From the NCBI RefSeq assembly GCF_000350165.1, contig NZ_CAUI01000005.1, forward strand, positions 372,001 to 436,000: a stretch of DNA of 64,000 nt, given 5' to 3'. This DNA is from Halanaerobium saccharolyticum subsp. saccharolyticum DSM 6643 (GTDB lineage Bacteria > Bacillota > Halanaerobiia > Halanaerobiales > Halanaerobiaceae). The notes under the pieces are model-generated. The model ran no database searches and was not told the origin of the DNA. It saw only the letters and a list, made by a program, of their open reading frames with translations. This document shows positions 50,462 through 59,921 of this stretch, piece after piece. Position 1 is the stretch's first letter. Every line of letters starts with the position of its first letter. The position numbers and the translations under genes are program-made.

Positions 50462-51490
50462 ATGTCAAATAAAGAAATTACTATCAAAGATGTAGCTAAA
50501 CTAGCAGAGTGCTCTCCGACAACAGTCTCTAGAGTGATAAATAACAGTGACCACCCTGTAAGTAAAGATACTGCAGAGAAAGTTGAAGCTGCAATTGAAA
50601 AATTAAATTTTTCTCCGAATAGAATTGCACAGGGACTTAAAAGTGACAGATCTAATATCATTGGAGTTATAGTCCATGATATTTGTGATTCATATTTTGC
50701 TCAAATGGTAAAAGGAATTGAAGAATTTATTTCTGGTCATGAATATATAGTAAATATCTATAATACAAGCCGCAGTGTTGAAAAAGAACTGCACGCGTTT
50801 AATTTATTGAAAGCAAATAGAGCTGATGCAATTGTTTTAGCAGGTGGAGCTTTAATGAATAAAGAATATGAACAAAAAATGCGTTCAATGATTGATCAGC
50901 TGAAAAATCAGAATACATTAGTATTGGGGATTACACCACACCCTTTTGATGTAAAGAATATTATTTTAGGAAATGATAAGGCAATTGAAGTAATAACAGA
51001 TAAGGTTATTGAATATGGTCATCATAAAATTGCATACATCGATGGTCCTAAAAAACTTTATACAAGTTATTTAAGAAAAAAAGGATTTAAAAGATCTTTA
51101 GAAAAAAATGGGATTGCGTTAGATGAAAACTTAATATTTGAAGGAGATTTTAGTTTTGATGGTGGAAGAAAAGCAGCATTAAAAATCTCAAAAAAAATGG
51201 ATTTAGTAACTGCAATTGTTGCTGCTAATGATTCAACTGCTCTAGGAGCAATGTGGGAATTAAATAATCAAAATATAAAAGTTCCTGAACAAATTTCTGT
51301 TGTAGGAATTGATAATTTACCTGAAGCAAAATACTCTTATCCATCATTAACCACTATAGAAATTCCCATTTATCAACTGGGAACAAATATTGGAGAATAT
51401 TTATTAAATCGATTAAATAATGAATGTGATTATCAATTTAAAGATATAAAAACCAAGTTAATTATGAGAGATTCTTTAAAAAAAATTTAA
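50462..51490 (+). CDS. LacI-family transcriptional regulator
   Basis: A 342-residue regulator. The N-terminal helix-turn-helix with hinge is ITIKDVAKLAECSPTTVSRVINNSDHPVS, and the periplasmic-binding-like effector domain starts near residue 60 (NIIGVIVHDICDSYFAQMVKGI). ATG 50462 follows GGAAGGGG; the frame upstream lacks a site. It precedes a redox-enzyme and TTT-transporter operon whose leader has two matching GGAAATTGTTTTCY sites, so it is the likely local repressor. The ligand is unknown. Confidence 0.92.
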   Translation: MSNKEITIKDVAKLAECSPTTVSRVINNSDHPVSKDTAEKVEAAIEKLNFSPNRIAQGLKSDRSNIIGVIVHDICDSYFAQMVKGIEEFISGHEYIVNIYNTSRSVEKELHAFNLLKANRADAIVLAGGALMNKEYEQKMRSMIDQLKNQNTLVLGITPHPFDVKNIILGNDKAIEVITDKVIEYGHHKIAYIDGPKKLYTSYLRKKGFKRSLEKNGIALDENLIFEGDFSFDGGRKAALKISKKMDLVTAIVAANDSTALGAMWELNNQNIKVPEQISVVGIDNLPEAKYSYPSLTTIEIPIYQLGTNIGEYLLNRLNNECDYQFKDIKTKLIMRDSLKKI

Positions 51491-51601
51491 ATCAATATTT
51501 TTAGAAAACTTAAGTTGTTGAAATGACAAGCTTTTTAACAGAAGTCAAGCAAGATTTAAAATTAGAAATAAAATTTTAATTTAAAAAATTGGGCAAATTG
51601 T

Positions 51602-51630
51602 TTGACAAATCACAAGATATTGTTTATAAT
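51602..51630 (+). promoter_or_regulatory. Consensus promoter of the TTT/redox operon
   Basis: Perfect TTGACA (51602-51607), 17-base spacer, perfect TATAAT (51625-51630): a strong promoter that needs repression. Confidence 0.85.
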
Positions 51631-51658
51631 AAAAATAACATAATTTTTTTGAGAATAC

Positions 51659-51672
51659 GGAAATTGTTTTCC
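51659..51672 (+). promoter_or_regulatory. LacI-type operator 1
   Basis: GGAAATTGTTTTCC, a near-palindrome about 22 bases downstream of the expected transcription start. Confidence 0.65.
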
Positions 51673-51714
51673 TAATGTATAAAAACTAATGAAAAAAGAT
51701 TTTTTTATATCTAT

Positions 51715-51728
51715 GGAAATTGTTTTCT
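51715..51728 (+). promoter_or_regulatory. LacI-type operator 2
   Basis: GGAAATTGTTTTCT, identical to operator 1 except the last base, 56 bases further on. Two sites would allow looping or a roadblock to transcription. Confidence 0.65.
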
Positions 51729-51771
51729 GTAAATTGAAGGTGCTAAATTTTATGGAGCGGAGGTATAATTT

Positions 51772-53085
51772 ATGAAAGAAAAGAATAAATTTAAATTTAA
51801 ATCATTAAAAGAATTAGAAAAGAAGATAGAAGAATTGGACTTAGATATTCCAATTATTCAAAATCTAGATTTTTTAAAAGAGGAAATTAAGCTTGGAAGT
51901 CGAATAATTCCTAACAGGTTAGCTGTTCATCCGATGGAAGGAACAGATGCTAATATGGATGGAAGCCCTGGAGAGTTAACTTTAAGAAGATATAGAAGAT
52001 TTGCTGCTGGTGGAGCTGGTTTAATTTGGCTTGAAGCTGTAGCTGCAAGTGAAGATGGAAGAGCAAATGAAAAACAGCTGTTAATTACTGAAAGCAATCT
52101 GGACTCTTTTAGAAAACTAGCGGTGATGATGAGAGAAGAAGCCAAAAATAAATTTGGAGCTGAACACAATCCATATTTGGCAGTCCAGCTAAATCATTCG
52201 GGAAGATATGGAGTCAATAATCATATTTTATTTCACCACGAATTAAGTGATAAATCGGCAGGTGTTTCTCCTGATCAAGAAGTAATGACCGATGCAGAAT
52301 TAGAGCAGGTAGAAGATAATTTTTTAAGAGCTTCCAAATTGGTAAAAGAAGCTGGTTTTGATGCAGTAGATATTAAAGCCTGTCACAGATATCTATTTTC
52401 AGAAGCTTTAGCAGCTCATAAAAGAAAAGGAATTTATGGAGGAAGCTATGAAAACAGAACAAGACTTTTGAAAAATACTATTAAAAAAGTTAAAGCAAAT
52501 GTTGAGATAGATATAGTTGTCAGGTTAAATGTCTATGATGATATTGCTTATCCATATGGCTGGGGAACTGATGAATCAGGAAATATGGATTTAAGTGAAC
52601 CAAAAAGATTAATAAGAGAACTCGAAGATTTGGGCGTTAAAATTATTAATATAACTGCAAGCACCCCATATTTAAAGCCATACATAAATAGACCATATGA
52701 TAATTCAAGTGGACTGGGAATGGAAACTGATGAACCACCAATTGTTGGAGTAGAGAGATTAATCAAATTAACAAAGTTTGTATCAGAAACAGTTGATAAA
52801 TGCCTGGTGATCGGTACTGGTTTCAGTTGGCTAAGAAAATATGCTGCTTATGCTGCAGCTGGAGTTGTCGAAAAATCCTGGGCTGATATGATCGGTTTTG
52901 GAAGATTGGCCTTAGCTTATCCTGATTTTGCTCAAGCAATTATTGAAAATAACTGCTTGGACAAGAAAAAAGTTTGCGTAAGCTGCAGTAAATGTGCTTA
53001 TTTAAAAGCCTATAATAAAGCAAGTGGCTGTGTTGTTAGAGATTCTAAAATATATGTACCTTTTTTAAAAGAAATAAATAATTAA
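51772..53085 (+). CDS. Old yellow enzyme-family NADH:flavin oxidoreductase (single TIM-barrel form)
   Basis: A 437-residue FMN barrel. It has RIIPNRLAVHPMEG near residue 45, GGAGLIWLEAVAASEDGRAN near 80, and QLNHSGRYG near 141. The C-terminal CVSCSKCAYLKAYNKASGCVV could hold an Fe-S cluster as in 2,4-dienoyl-CoA reductase-type members, but the C-terminal FAD/NAD domains of those enzymes are missing. It probably reduces an activated C=C bond of the imported substrate. The ribosome site is GGAGCGGAGG. Confidence 0.88.
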   Translation: MKEKNKFKFKSLKELEKKIEELDLDIPIIQNLDFLKEEIKLGSRIIPNRLAVHPMEGTDANMDGSPGELTLRRYRRFAAGGAGLIWLEAVAASEDGRANEKQLLITESNLDSFRKLAVMMREEAKNKFGAEHNPYLAVQLNHSGRYGVNNHILFHHELSDKSAGVSPDQEVMTDAELEQVEDNFLRASKLVKEAGFDAVDIKACHRYLFSEALAAHKRKGIYGGSYENRTRLLKNTIKKVKANVEIDIVVRLNVYDDIAYPYGWGTDESGNMDLSEPKRLIRELEDLGVKIINITASTPYLKPYINRPYDNSSGLGMETDEPPIVGVERLIKLTKFVSETVDKCLVIGTGFSWLRKYAAYAAAGVVEKSWADMIGFGRLALAYPDFAQAIIENNCLDKKKVCVSCSKCAYLKAYNKASGCVVRDSKIYVPFLKEINN

Positions 53086-53114
53086 CAATTATTTTTAAAG
53101 GGGGAGTTTTTAAA

Positions 53115-53894
53115 ATGATTAAAGAAAAAGTTGCAGTGGTAACAGGAGCTGCTAGAGGAATTGGACATGGGATTGCCAAAAAATTAGCCGATGATGGTTG
53201 TGCAATAGCAATTTTTGATATTTTAAATTTTGATGATGTTAAAGATAACATAGATGCGATAAAAGAAAAAAACATACCTGTATTATATTTTCAGGGTGAT
53301 CTAACAAATAATCAAGATAGAAATCAATTTGTCACTAAAATCATGGAAGAATATGGGCGTATTGATTTTTTGATTAACAATGCAGGAGTAGCTCCAAAAT
53401 CTAGAAAAGATATATTAGAAACAACTGAAGAAAGTTATGATTTTGTTATGGACATTAATTTGAAAGGAACTTTTTTCTTTACTCAAAAAATTGCAAATAT
53501 AATGATAGAAGAAAAAGAAAATAGTGATTTAAATATTGAAGCTAAAATTGTAAACATTGCTTCAACATCTTCTTATACTTCATCTCCAAATAGAGGGGAA
53601 TACTGTATATCAAAAGCAGGAATAAGCATGATCACAAAATTATACGCTGACAGACTGGCGGAATATGGAATTAATGTTTATGAAGTTAGACCTGGTATTA
53701 TTTATACAGATATGACAAGTGTAGTTAAAGATAAATATGATAAATTAATTGAGGAAGGAATAACACCTATTAAGCGCTGGGGTCATCCAGAAGATATTGC
53801 AAAAGCAGTATCTGTCTTCTGTTCAGGTATGTTAGATTTTTCAACAGCAGAAGTTATTAATGTTGATGGTGGCTTCCATTTGAGGAGGTTATAA
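53115..53894 (+). CDS. Short-chain dehydrogenase/reductase
   Basis: A 259-residue SDR. It has cofactor motif TGAARGIGHGIAKKL near residue 10, NNAG near 92, catalytic Ser in NIASTSSYTSS, and Tyr-x3-Lys in YCISKAG, with a C-terminal VINVDGGFH. It oxidises or reduces a hydroxyl/keto group, presumably of the same substrate as the neighbouring flavoenzymes. The ribosome site is AAAGGGGGAG. It ends one base before the next start. Confidence 0.9.
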   Translation: MIKEKVAVVTGAARGIGHGIAKKLADDGCAIAIFDILNFDDVKDNIDAIKEKNIPVLYFQGDLTNNQDRNQFVTKIMEEYGRIDFLINNAGVAPKSRKDILETTEESYDFVMDINLKGTFFFTQKIANIMIEEKENSDLNIEAKIVNIASTSSYTSSPNRGEYCISKAGISMITKLYADRLAEYGINVYEVRPGIIYTDMTSVVKDKYDKLIEEGITPIKRWGHPEDIAKAVSVFCSGMLDFSTAEVINVDGGFHLRRL

Positions 53895-53895
53895 A

Positions 53896-55890
53896 TTGCA
53901 ATCTTTACAGACAAAAATAAAAGATTTAGATCTAGAAGTATATAATCTTAATACAGTAGTAGTAGGTTCTGGAGCTGCAGGTTTTAATGCAGCTGATAGG
54001 TTACATAATTATGGTCAAAAAGATATTGCCTTAGTTACTGAAGGTATAAATCAAGGGACTTCCAGGAACACTGGTTCTGATAAGCAGACATATTATAAAT
54101 TAACTCTTGCAGGCAAAGAAGATGATTCGGTCTTAGAAATGGCAAAAACCTTTTATGCAGGAGGAAGTATGGATGGAGATATTGCTTTGATTGAAGCAGC
54201 TCTTTCCGCCCAAAGCTTTTATCATTTAGTAGATATTGGAGTTCCCTTTCCTCATAATAGATATGGTGAATATGTGGGTTATAAAACTGATCATGATCCT
54301 AGACAACGAGCAACTTCTGCCGGACCATTAACTTCAAAATTGATGACAGAAAATCTCGAAAAAGAAGTTAAAAATAAGAATATAAAAATATTTGATGGTT
54401 ATCAGGTTATCTCAGTTTTGACTGATGAAAATAATGAAAAAGCAATTGGGCTTTTAGCTTTAAATTTAAATAATTTAGAAGATAAAAATAAAAGATATAC
54501 TCTATTTAATTGTAAAAATATAGTTTATGCCACCGGTGGTCCAGCTGGTATGTATGCAACTTCTGTTTATCCGGGTAGTCAAACCGGGGCAACAGGTATA
54601 GCGCTGGAAGCAGGAGCAATGGGTAAAAATCTAACTGAATCACAGTATGGTATTGCTTCGATTAAGTTCAGGTGGAATTTATCTGGAACATATCAACAGG
54701 TACTGCCGAGATATGTTTCTACAGATCAATATGGAAATGATGAAAGAGAATTTTTAGAAGAATATTTTGAAGATCCAGGAAAAATGCTGGATGCTATTTT
54801 TCTAAAAGGTTATCAGTGGCCTTTTGATCCCAAAAAAGTTGATGATTATGCCTCTTCAATTATCGATATTTTAGTATATAACGAAACTGTTATTAAAGGA
54901 AGAAGAGTCTGGTTAGATTTTATGGAGAATCCAAGCTGGGGTTCAATGCAGGATGGAGAATTAGACTTTTCTATTTTAGGAGAAGAAAGCTATCAATATC
55001 TTGAGAATTCAAATTCCCTTTTTGGAAATCCTATTCAAAGACTTGCAAAAATGAATCAGCCTGCAATAGACTTATACAAAGATAATGGGATAGATATTAC
55101 TAAAGAGTATTTGGAAATTGCGGTTTGTGCTCAGCATAATAATGGTGGTTTAGATGGAGATCTCTGGTGGGAAAGTAATCTTAAAAACTTTTTCCCGGTT
55201 GGCGAAGTTAATGGCAGCCATGGTGTGTATAGGCCTGGAGGTAGTGCTTTAAATTCTGGTCAGGTAGGAAGCACCAGGGCCGCACAGTATATTGCTGCAA
55301 ATTATCAAGATGGACCATTAAAATTAGATAAATTTTTAGAGTTAGCTAAAGCTGAAATAGAAAAGAAAATAGCTATGGGAGAAAAATTTATTAATAACAT
55401 AAATGAAAGTTCAACTATTATAGATATTAGAACTCAAATTGGTGAACGAATGACTAAAAATGGGGCTCACATTCGCTCTATAGAAGCTGCTGAAAAAGGA
55501 ATTAAAGAAAGCAAAAAAGATTTAGATAATTTGTTAGAAGAAAGCAAATTAAAATCAATTAAAGAGCTTCCTTTAGCCTTTCAAAATTACGATATGTTAA
55601 TAACTCAATATGTTTATCTTTCGGCAATAAATGATTATATAAAAAAAGGTGGAATAAGTAGAGGATCATATCTAATTTATGATAGTGATGGAGAACTACC
55701 AATTGAGGCTTTACCTGAAAAGTTTAGATTTAAGGCAGAAAATGATCAACTGCGTGATAAAATACAGAGAACTTTTTACAATGGAAATAGTTGTGAATTC
55801 AGCTGGAAAGAGGTAAAAGAAATTCCTGAAGATGATAACTGGTTTGAAAATGTTTGGAACAAATATATGAAGCATGAAATTGTAAAATAA
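53896..55890 (+). CDS. FAD-binding fumarate reductase/succinate dehydrogenase-type flavoprotein
   Basis: A 664-residue flavoprotein. The FAD motif is VVVGSGAAGFNAADRL near residue 20. GINQGTSRNTGSDKQTYYK and HDPRQRATSAGP resemble the substrate region of FrdA-like enzymes, and PVGEVNGSHGVYRPGGSALNSGQVGSTRAAQY near residue 435 closes the FAD site. The start is TTG 53896 behind AGGAGG. In this operon it probably oxidises or reduces the ring or chain of the imported acid. No Fe-S or membrane subunit adjoins it, so it is a soluble form. Confidence 0.85.
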   Translation: MQSLQTKIKDLDLEVYNLNTVVVGSGAAGFNAADRLHNYGQKDIALVTEGINQGTSRNTGSDKQTYYKLTLAGKEDDSVLEMAKTFYAGGSMDGDIALIEAALSAQSFYHLVDIGVPFPHNRYGEYVGYKTDHDPRQRATSAGPLTSKLMTENLEKEVKNKNIKIFDGYQVISVLTDENNEKAIGLLALNLNNLEDKNKRYTLFNCKNIVYATGGPAGMYATSVYPGSQTGATGIALEAGAMGKNLTESQYGIASIKFRWNLSGTYQQVLPRYVSTDQYGNDEREFLEEYFEDPGKMLDAIFLKGYQWPFDPKKVDDYASSIIDILVYNETVIKGRRVWLDFMENPSWGSMQDGELDFSILGEESYQYLENSNSLFGNPIQRLAKMNQPAIDLYKDNGIDITKEYLEIAVCAQHNNGGLDGDLWWESNLKNFFPVGEVNGSHGVYRPGGSALNSGQVGSTRAAQYIAANYQDGPLKLDKFLELAKAEIEKKIAMGEKFINNINESSTIIDIRTQIGERMTKNGAHIRSIEAAEKGIKESKKDLDNLLEESKLKSIKELPLAFQNYDMLITQYVYLSAINDYIKKGGISRGSYLIYDSDGELPIEALPEKFRFKAENDQLRDKIQRTFYNGNSCEFSWKEVKEIPEDDNWFENVWNKYMKHEIVK

Positions 55891-55961
55891 AGGAGGTGAT
55901 ATTAAAGAGAGGGTTCGTTAATCGTTTCATAATTTTTAAAACAAAAAATGGAGGAGATCAA

Positions 55962-56939
55962 ATGAGAAAAAATTTAAGCAAATCACTTTTAGTAGCAGCG
56001 CTTATGTTAGTTTTAGTACTTAGTGTTTCTGGAGTTTCATTTGCCGAATATCCTGAAAGAGACGTAAGAGTTATTATTCCCTGGTCCGTTGGTGGTATGA
56101 CAGATGTTTTAACAAGACCAATTACTAACTGGCTAGAAGATTATTATGGTGAATCTTTTGTTGTGGAAAATAAGCCAGGTGGTGGTGGAGTAGTAGGTTC
56201 AATGTTAATTGAAAATGCCAAAAATGACGGTTATACAATAGGAACTACTTCTATGTCCACTGTTTCTGCTAAATATGTTTCACCTATGTATCCAGAAATG
56301 GAAAATGTAGAATTGGTAGCTCAGGTTATTACTATTCCTGCAACTGTTACAGTTAATGCTGATAGCCCATGGCAAACAATTGAAGAATATATAGAATATG
56401 CTAAAAACAATCCTAAAGAAATTAAAAACTCTAACTCAGGAACAGGAGCTAGTGCACATATTTATGCAGCAGTATTTGAGCAAGAAGCTGGTATTGAATT
56501 AAATCATATTCCTTATCCTGGTTATGCTGAAGCTATTACAGCATTAGTTGGTGGCCATGTTGACTCAACAAATATACCTTTACCAGATGTTGCACCCCAG
56601 GTTGAAGCTGGCAATTTAAGAATGCTTGCTATTGCAGCTGACCAGAGACACCCTGATTTTCCGGATGTACCTACTTTAAAAGAAAAAGGAATCGATCTTT
56701 CAATTGGTAACTACAGTGGTTTTGTAGCACCAAAAGGAACACCAAAAGAAAGAATTGCTGTTCTAGAAGATGGGATTAAAAAGGCAATGGAAGATCCAGA
56801 AATTGAAAACTTTTTAATTGAAGCTGGATTCCAGCCTATTTATAAAAACGCTGAAGAATTTCAAGAAACAGTTGACGCAGCTGAAGCACGTTTAGATTAT
56901 TTAGTAAATGATCTTGGTGTAGAATTTATTGATGATTAA
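55962..56939 (+). CDS. Tripartite tricarboxylate transporter substrate-binding protein (TctC family)
   Basis: A 325-residue secreted binding protein. The signal peptide covers about residues 1-27, ending SGVSFAEYP with no lipobox. The mature protein starts with YPERDVRVIIPWSVGGMTD and has FVVENKPGGGGVVGSMLIENAK, both standard for TctC/Bug proteins that bind carboxylates. ATG 55962 has GGAGGAG; the longer frame from 55896 has no comparable evidence. TctB and TctA genes follow after a UspA gene. Confidence 0.92.
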   Translation: MRKNLSKSLLVAALMLVLVLSVSGVSFAEYPERDVRVIIPWSVGGMTDVLTRPITNWLEDYYGESFVVENKPGGGGVVGSMLIENAKNDGYTIGTTSMSTVSAKYVSPMYPEMENVELVAQVITIPATVTVNADSPWQTIEEYIEYAKNNPKEIKNSNSGTGASAHIYAAVFEQEAGIELNHIPYPGYAEAITALVGGHVDSTNIPLPDVAPQVEAGNLRMLAIAADQRHPDFPDVPTLKEKGIDLSIGNYSGFVAPKGTPKERIAVLEDGIKKAMEDPEIENFLIEAGFQPIYKNAEEFQETVDAAEARLDYLVNDLGVEFIDD

Positions 56940-56981
56940 AAAATGATGCTTAGTTATTAAAATAATCAATAAAAACAAATA

Positions 56982-57050
56982 AGGGTTTTCCTATTAATAA
57001 ATTATTGAATATCAAATAAGTGGAATAAGATAATAGGAAAACTCTTTTTT
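56982..57050 (+). terminator. Long-stem terminator after the TctC gene
   Basis: A 14-base arm (56983-56996) pairs with 57031-57044 through TTTTCCTATTA/TAATAGGAAAA, followed by a T-run. It separates the binding-protein message from uspA, tctB and tctA and probably lowers expression of the latter. Confidence 0.75.
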
Positions 57051-57116
57051 AAAAGTTTCTTTAAAGTATTTTAAAATATATTTATTTTGTTTAGAAAGAG
57101 AGAGGTGCTGTATAAG

Positions 57117-57569
57117 ATGCTTAAAATATTAGTTGCAATTGAAGGATCGGAAAGTTGTTCGAAAGTTGCTCAAAAAGCTCAGGAACTGGCTCTTCTTTGT
57201 AAAGGGGATGTTACTTTTTTAACAATAGTTAGTCCTGATTTTAAGTTAGTAACATCAAAAGAGAAATTAGAAAAAGAAAATAAAAAATTAGAAATGAAAA
57301 AAGCTGAGACTGAAGAAGCTTTAAAAACCTGCAGTATGGTTTATGGGCAGTGTGAATTGGTTTTAGGTGAAAAAGGATTAAAGACTAAAAGAGTTGTTAA
57401 AGAAGGTAATTATCCAGCTGAAAACATTGTTGAATATGCTGATGAAAATGACTTTGATTTATTAGTTATAGCTGATAAGGGAAGTAAAAAATTAAAAGAT
57501 AAATTATTGGGTAGTACAACAGAAAAAATTGTTCGTCATGCTAAAACTTCAGTCCTGGTTGTAAAATAA
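57117..57569 (+). CDS. Universal stress protein (UspA family)
   Basis: A 150-residue UspA fold. KILVAIEGSESCSKVAQKAQELA is at the N-terminus, and the ATP-type C-terminal loop is DLLVIADKGSKKLKDKLLGSTTEKIVRHAKTSVLVV. ATG 57117 follows AGAGAGGTG. Usp genes are commonly placed within TRAP and TTT transporter operons, where they may tune transport; that role is not established. Confidence 0.9.
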   Translation: MLKILVAIEGSESCSKVAQKAQELALLCKGDVTFLTIVSPDFKLVTSKEKLEKENKKLEMKKAETEEALKTCSMVYGQCELVLGEKGLKTKRVVKEGNYPAENIVEYADENDFDLLVIADKGSKKLKDKLLGSTTEKIVRHAKTSVLVVK

Positions 57570-57613
57570 ATTTTATGTTATAATTTTTAAATATTAGACG
57601 GGGTGGGAAAATA

Positions 57614-58090
57614 ATGAAGAAATACGATAAAATACTTGGCACTCTACTTATTATTTTTGCGGGAGCATTATATTTTTATTCTGGAACTTTTCCGGTTAGA
57701 GAAGGAAGACCACGGGTTTTAAATGCAGGTTTTTATCCTCAACTTTTAGCAATAATATTAGCTGTACTTGCATTAGCTTTGATAATTGCTGCTTTTATTA
57801 AAGATTATAAGGGTAAAGATGATGTAGAAATTTGGAAAAATACTTCATCACTAAAGTTGTTTTTAAAAACATTAGCAATGCTAATCATTTATCCATATCT
57901 ACTAACTTATTTAGGCTTTGCAACAGCTACATTAATTTTTATATTTATTATGATTTATAACCTTTTTTCAAAGGAAGAAAGAAATATTAAGAAACTAGGA
58001 TTTATTTCTTTAATTATTACAATTGTGATTTATTTAGTTTTTAATGAATTTATAAACATACCATTTCCAACAGGTGGACTACTAATTTAA
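57614..58090 (+). CDS. TTT transporter small membrane subunit (TctB family)
   Basis: A 158-residue protein with four hydrophobic helices. The first is followed by FPVREGRPRVLNAGFYPQLLAIILAVLAL, a TctB-type segment. It pairs with TctA, 19 bases downstream. The ribosome site is GGGGTGGG. Confidence 0.85.
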   Translation: MKKYDKILGTLLIIFAGALYFYSGTFPVREGRPRVLNAGFYPQLLAIILAVLALALIIAAFIKDYKGKDDVEIWKNTSSLKLFLKTLAMLIIYPYLLTYLGFATATLIFIFIMIYNLFSKEERNIKKLGFISLIITIVIYLVFNEFINIPFPTGGLLI

Positions 58091-58109
58091 ATATGCGAGG
58101 TGAAGTTAA

Positions 58110-59615
58110 GTGGAATTATTTTCGATGGATATATATTTAGAGGGACTTAAATTCTTTACAAATCCAATGATGTTTATGTTTTCCGGATTTGGAGTTTTGA
58201 TAGGAATAATCTTTGGCTCCTTACCTGGTTTAACTGCAACAATGACTATAGCTGTTTTTATTTCTTTTACTTTTGGTATTGATGCTACTTTATCATTTGC
58301 TTTTTTATTAGGTTTATATACAGGAGCGGTTTATGGAGGTTCGGTAGCTGCTATCTTGATTAATATACCAGGAACTCCAAATGCTATAGCAACTGGTTTA
58401 GATGGTTATCCTCTCTGTCAAAAAGGTAGAGCAGGTGAAGCCATAGGTATTGCTACAGTTTCTTCTGCAATTGGTGGTATTTTAAGTGTTTTTGTCTTAG
58501 CAATTGCAGCCCCGATGGTAGCAAGTGTGGCACTGAAATTTAGTGCTCAAGAGTATGTAGGGATTACTCTGATTGGTTTGAGTATCATTGCAATTATTTC
58601 AACTGGATCAATGTTAAAAGGATTGATTGGGGGGTTACTTGGGTTAGTTATTGGTGTTATAGGTATGGATCCGATTACTAATTTTCCGAGATTTTTATTT
58701 GGGCAAGCAGAATTAATCGAAGGAGTTAGCTCGATACCTGTGATGATTGGTCTTTATGGAATTTCTGAAATGTTAATGCAGATTTCTGAAGAAGAACATG
58801 GAATAGTAATTGATCAGGCTGTAAAAGATATTATTCCTTCATTTTCTGATATTAAAAGATTACTGCCTACCATAACTAGATCTTCAATTATCGGAGTTAT
58901 TATTGGTGCAGTTCCAGCAGCTGGTGGTTCGATTGCAGCTTTAGTAGCCTATGGACAGGAAAAAAGATTTTCCAAAAATCCGGAGTTATTAGGCACAGGT
59001 GTCATTGACGGTATTGCAGCACCGGAAGCTGCTAATAATGCTAGTACTGGTGGAGCTTTAATGCCGATGTTGACACTTGGTATACCAGGAGATCCGATGA
59101 CTGCAGTCTTAATGGGTGGCTTAATTATGCAGGGTCTAAGGCCCGGACCACTTCTTTTTAAGCAGCAGATGCCTTTTGTTTCGTCAATATTTTTAAGTTT
59201 ATTACTTTCAGTAATTTTTATGCTTGTATTTGGATTATTCGGTGCTAAATATTTTGCTAGATTAATTACTGTAAAAAAACAATATTTAATACCTTCAATC
59301 ATGGTTTTTTGTCTTGTTGGTTCTTATGCAATTAATAATTCAACATTTGATATCTGGATCTTATTAATTAGTGGTTTAATTGGTTTTTTCCTAAGAAAAG
59401 TTGGCTTTTCTCCAGCACCTATAGTTTTAGGTTTGATTTTAGGTCCTATTTTTGAAGATAACTTAAGAAGGTCATTAATTTTAGCTGATGGACAGTGGTC
59501 AACATTTTTAACTCGTCCAATTAGTTTATTCTTTCTTATTTTGACTCTGATTTTATTATTCGGACCATTTATCTGGAATTTAATTAAAGGAGATAAATCA
59601 ACAGATATTATTTAA
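58110..59615 (+). CDS. TTT transporter large membrane subunit (TctA family)
   Basis: A 501-residue membrane protein with about 11-12 spans. It has the TctA signatures FGSLPGLTATMTIAVFI, GSVAAILINIPGTPNAIATGLDGYPL, and the inverted-repeat counterpart PMLTLGIPGDPMTAVLMGGLI. GTG 58110 follows GAGGTGAAG. With TctB and TctC it imports a carboxylate using an ion gradient, likely Na+ in a halophile. Confidence 0.93.
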   Translation: MELFSMDIYLEGLKFFTNPMMFMFSGFGVLIGIIFGSLPGLTATMTIAVFISFTFGIDATLSFAFLLGLYTGAVYGGSVAAILINIPGTPNAIATGLDGYPLCQKGRAGEAIGIATVSSAIGGILSVFVLAIAAPMVASVALKFSAQEYVGITLIGLSIIAIISTGSMLKGLIGGLLGLVIGVIGMDPITNFPRFLFGQAELIEGVSSIPVMIGLYGISEMLMQISEEEHGIVIDQAVKDIIPSFSDIKRLLPTITRSSIIGVIIGAVPAAGGSIAALVAYGQEKRFSKNPELLGTGVIDGIAAPEAANNASTGGALMPMLTLGIPGDPMTAVLMGGLIMQGLRPGPLLFKQQMPFVSSIFLSLLLSVIFMLVFGLFGAKYFARLITVKKQYLIPSIMVFCLVGSYAINNSTFDIWILLISGLIGFFLRKVGFSPAPIVLGLILGPIFEDNLRRSLILADGQWSTFLTRPISLFFLILTLILLFGPFIWNLIKGDKSTDII

Positions 59616-59703
59616 TTGCGGAAAGTAAATATTTTATAAATATCTAAAACAAGTAAAAAATTAAATTTAAAATTTATGATACATAAAAAGATTATTAACC
59701 TAT

Positions 59704-59748
59704 ATAACAGCACATTTATTATTTCAATTAATAAATTGTGCTGTTTTT
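59704..59748 (+). terminator. Rho-independent terminator of the TTT operon
   Basis: AACAGCACA (59706-59714) plus TTTATT pairs with AATAAA and TGTGCTGTT (59737-59745), then T-rich sequence. Confidence 0.85.
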
Positions 59749-59836
59749 ATTATCTAATTTTTTAATAATTAATTTTTTGTAAAATGAATGAAAAGAAGGA
59801 ATGAAGAAAAGTTTAGAGAAATTATTAATTAGAGAA

Positions 59837-59865
59837 TTGTTTTAAATTATAAATAAAATTTTAAT
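59837..59865 (+). promoter_or_regulatory. Candidate promoter of the 59922 gene
   Basis: TTGTTT (59837-59842), 17-base spacer, TTTAAT (59860-59865). Confidence 0.4.
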
Positions 59866-59921
59866 TTAGAGTAAAGTCATTTTAGCTGAATATTGTTTCT
59901 CAATCTTAAGGAGGTAATATT

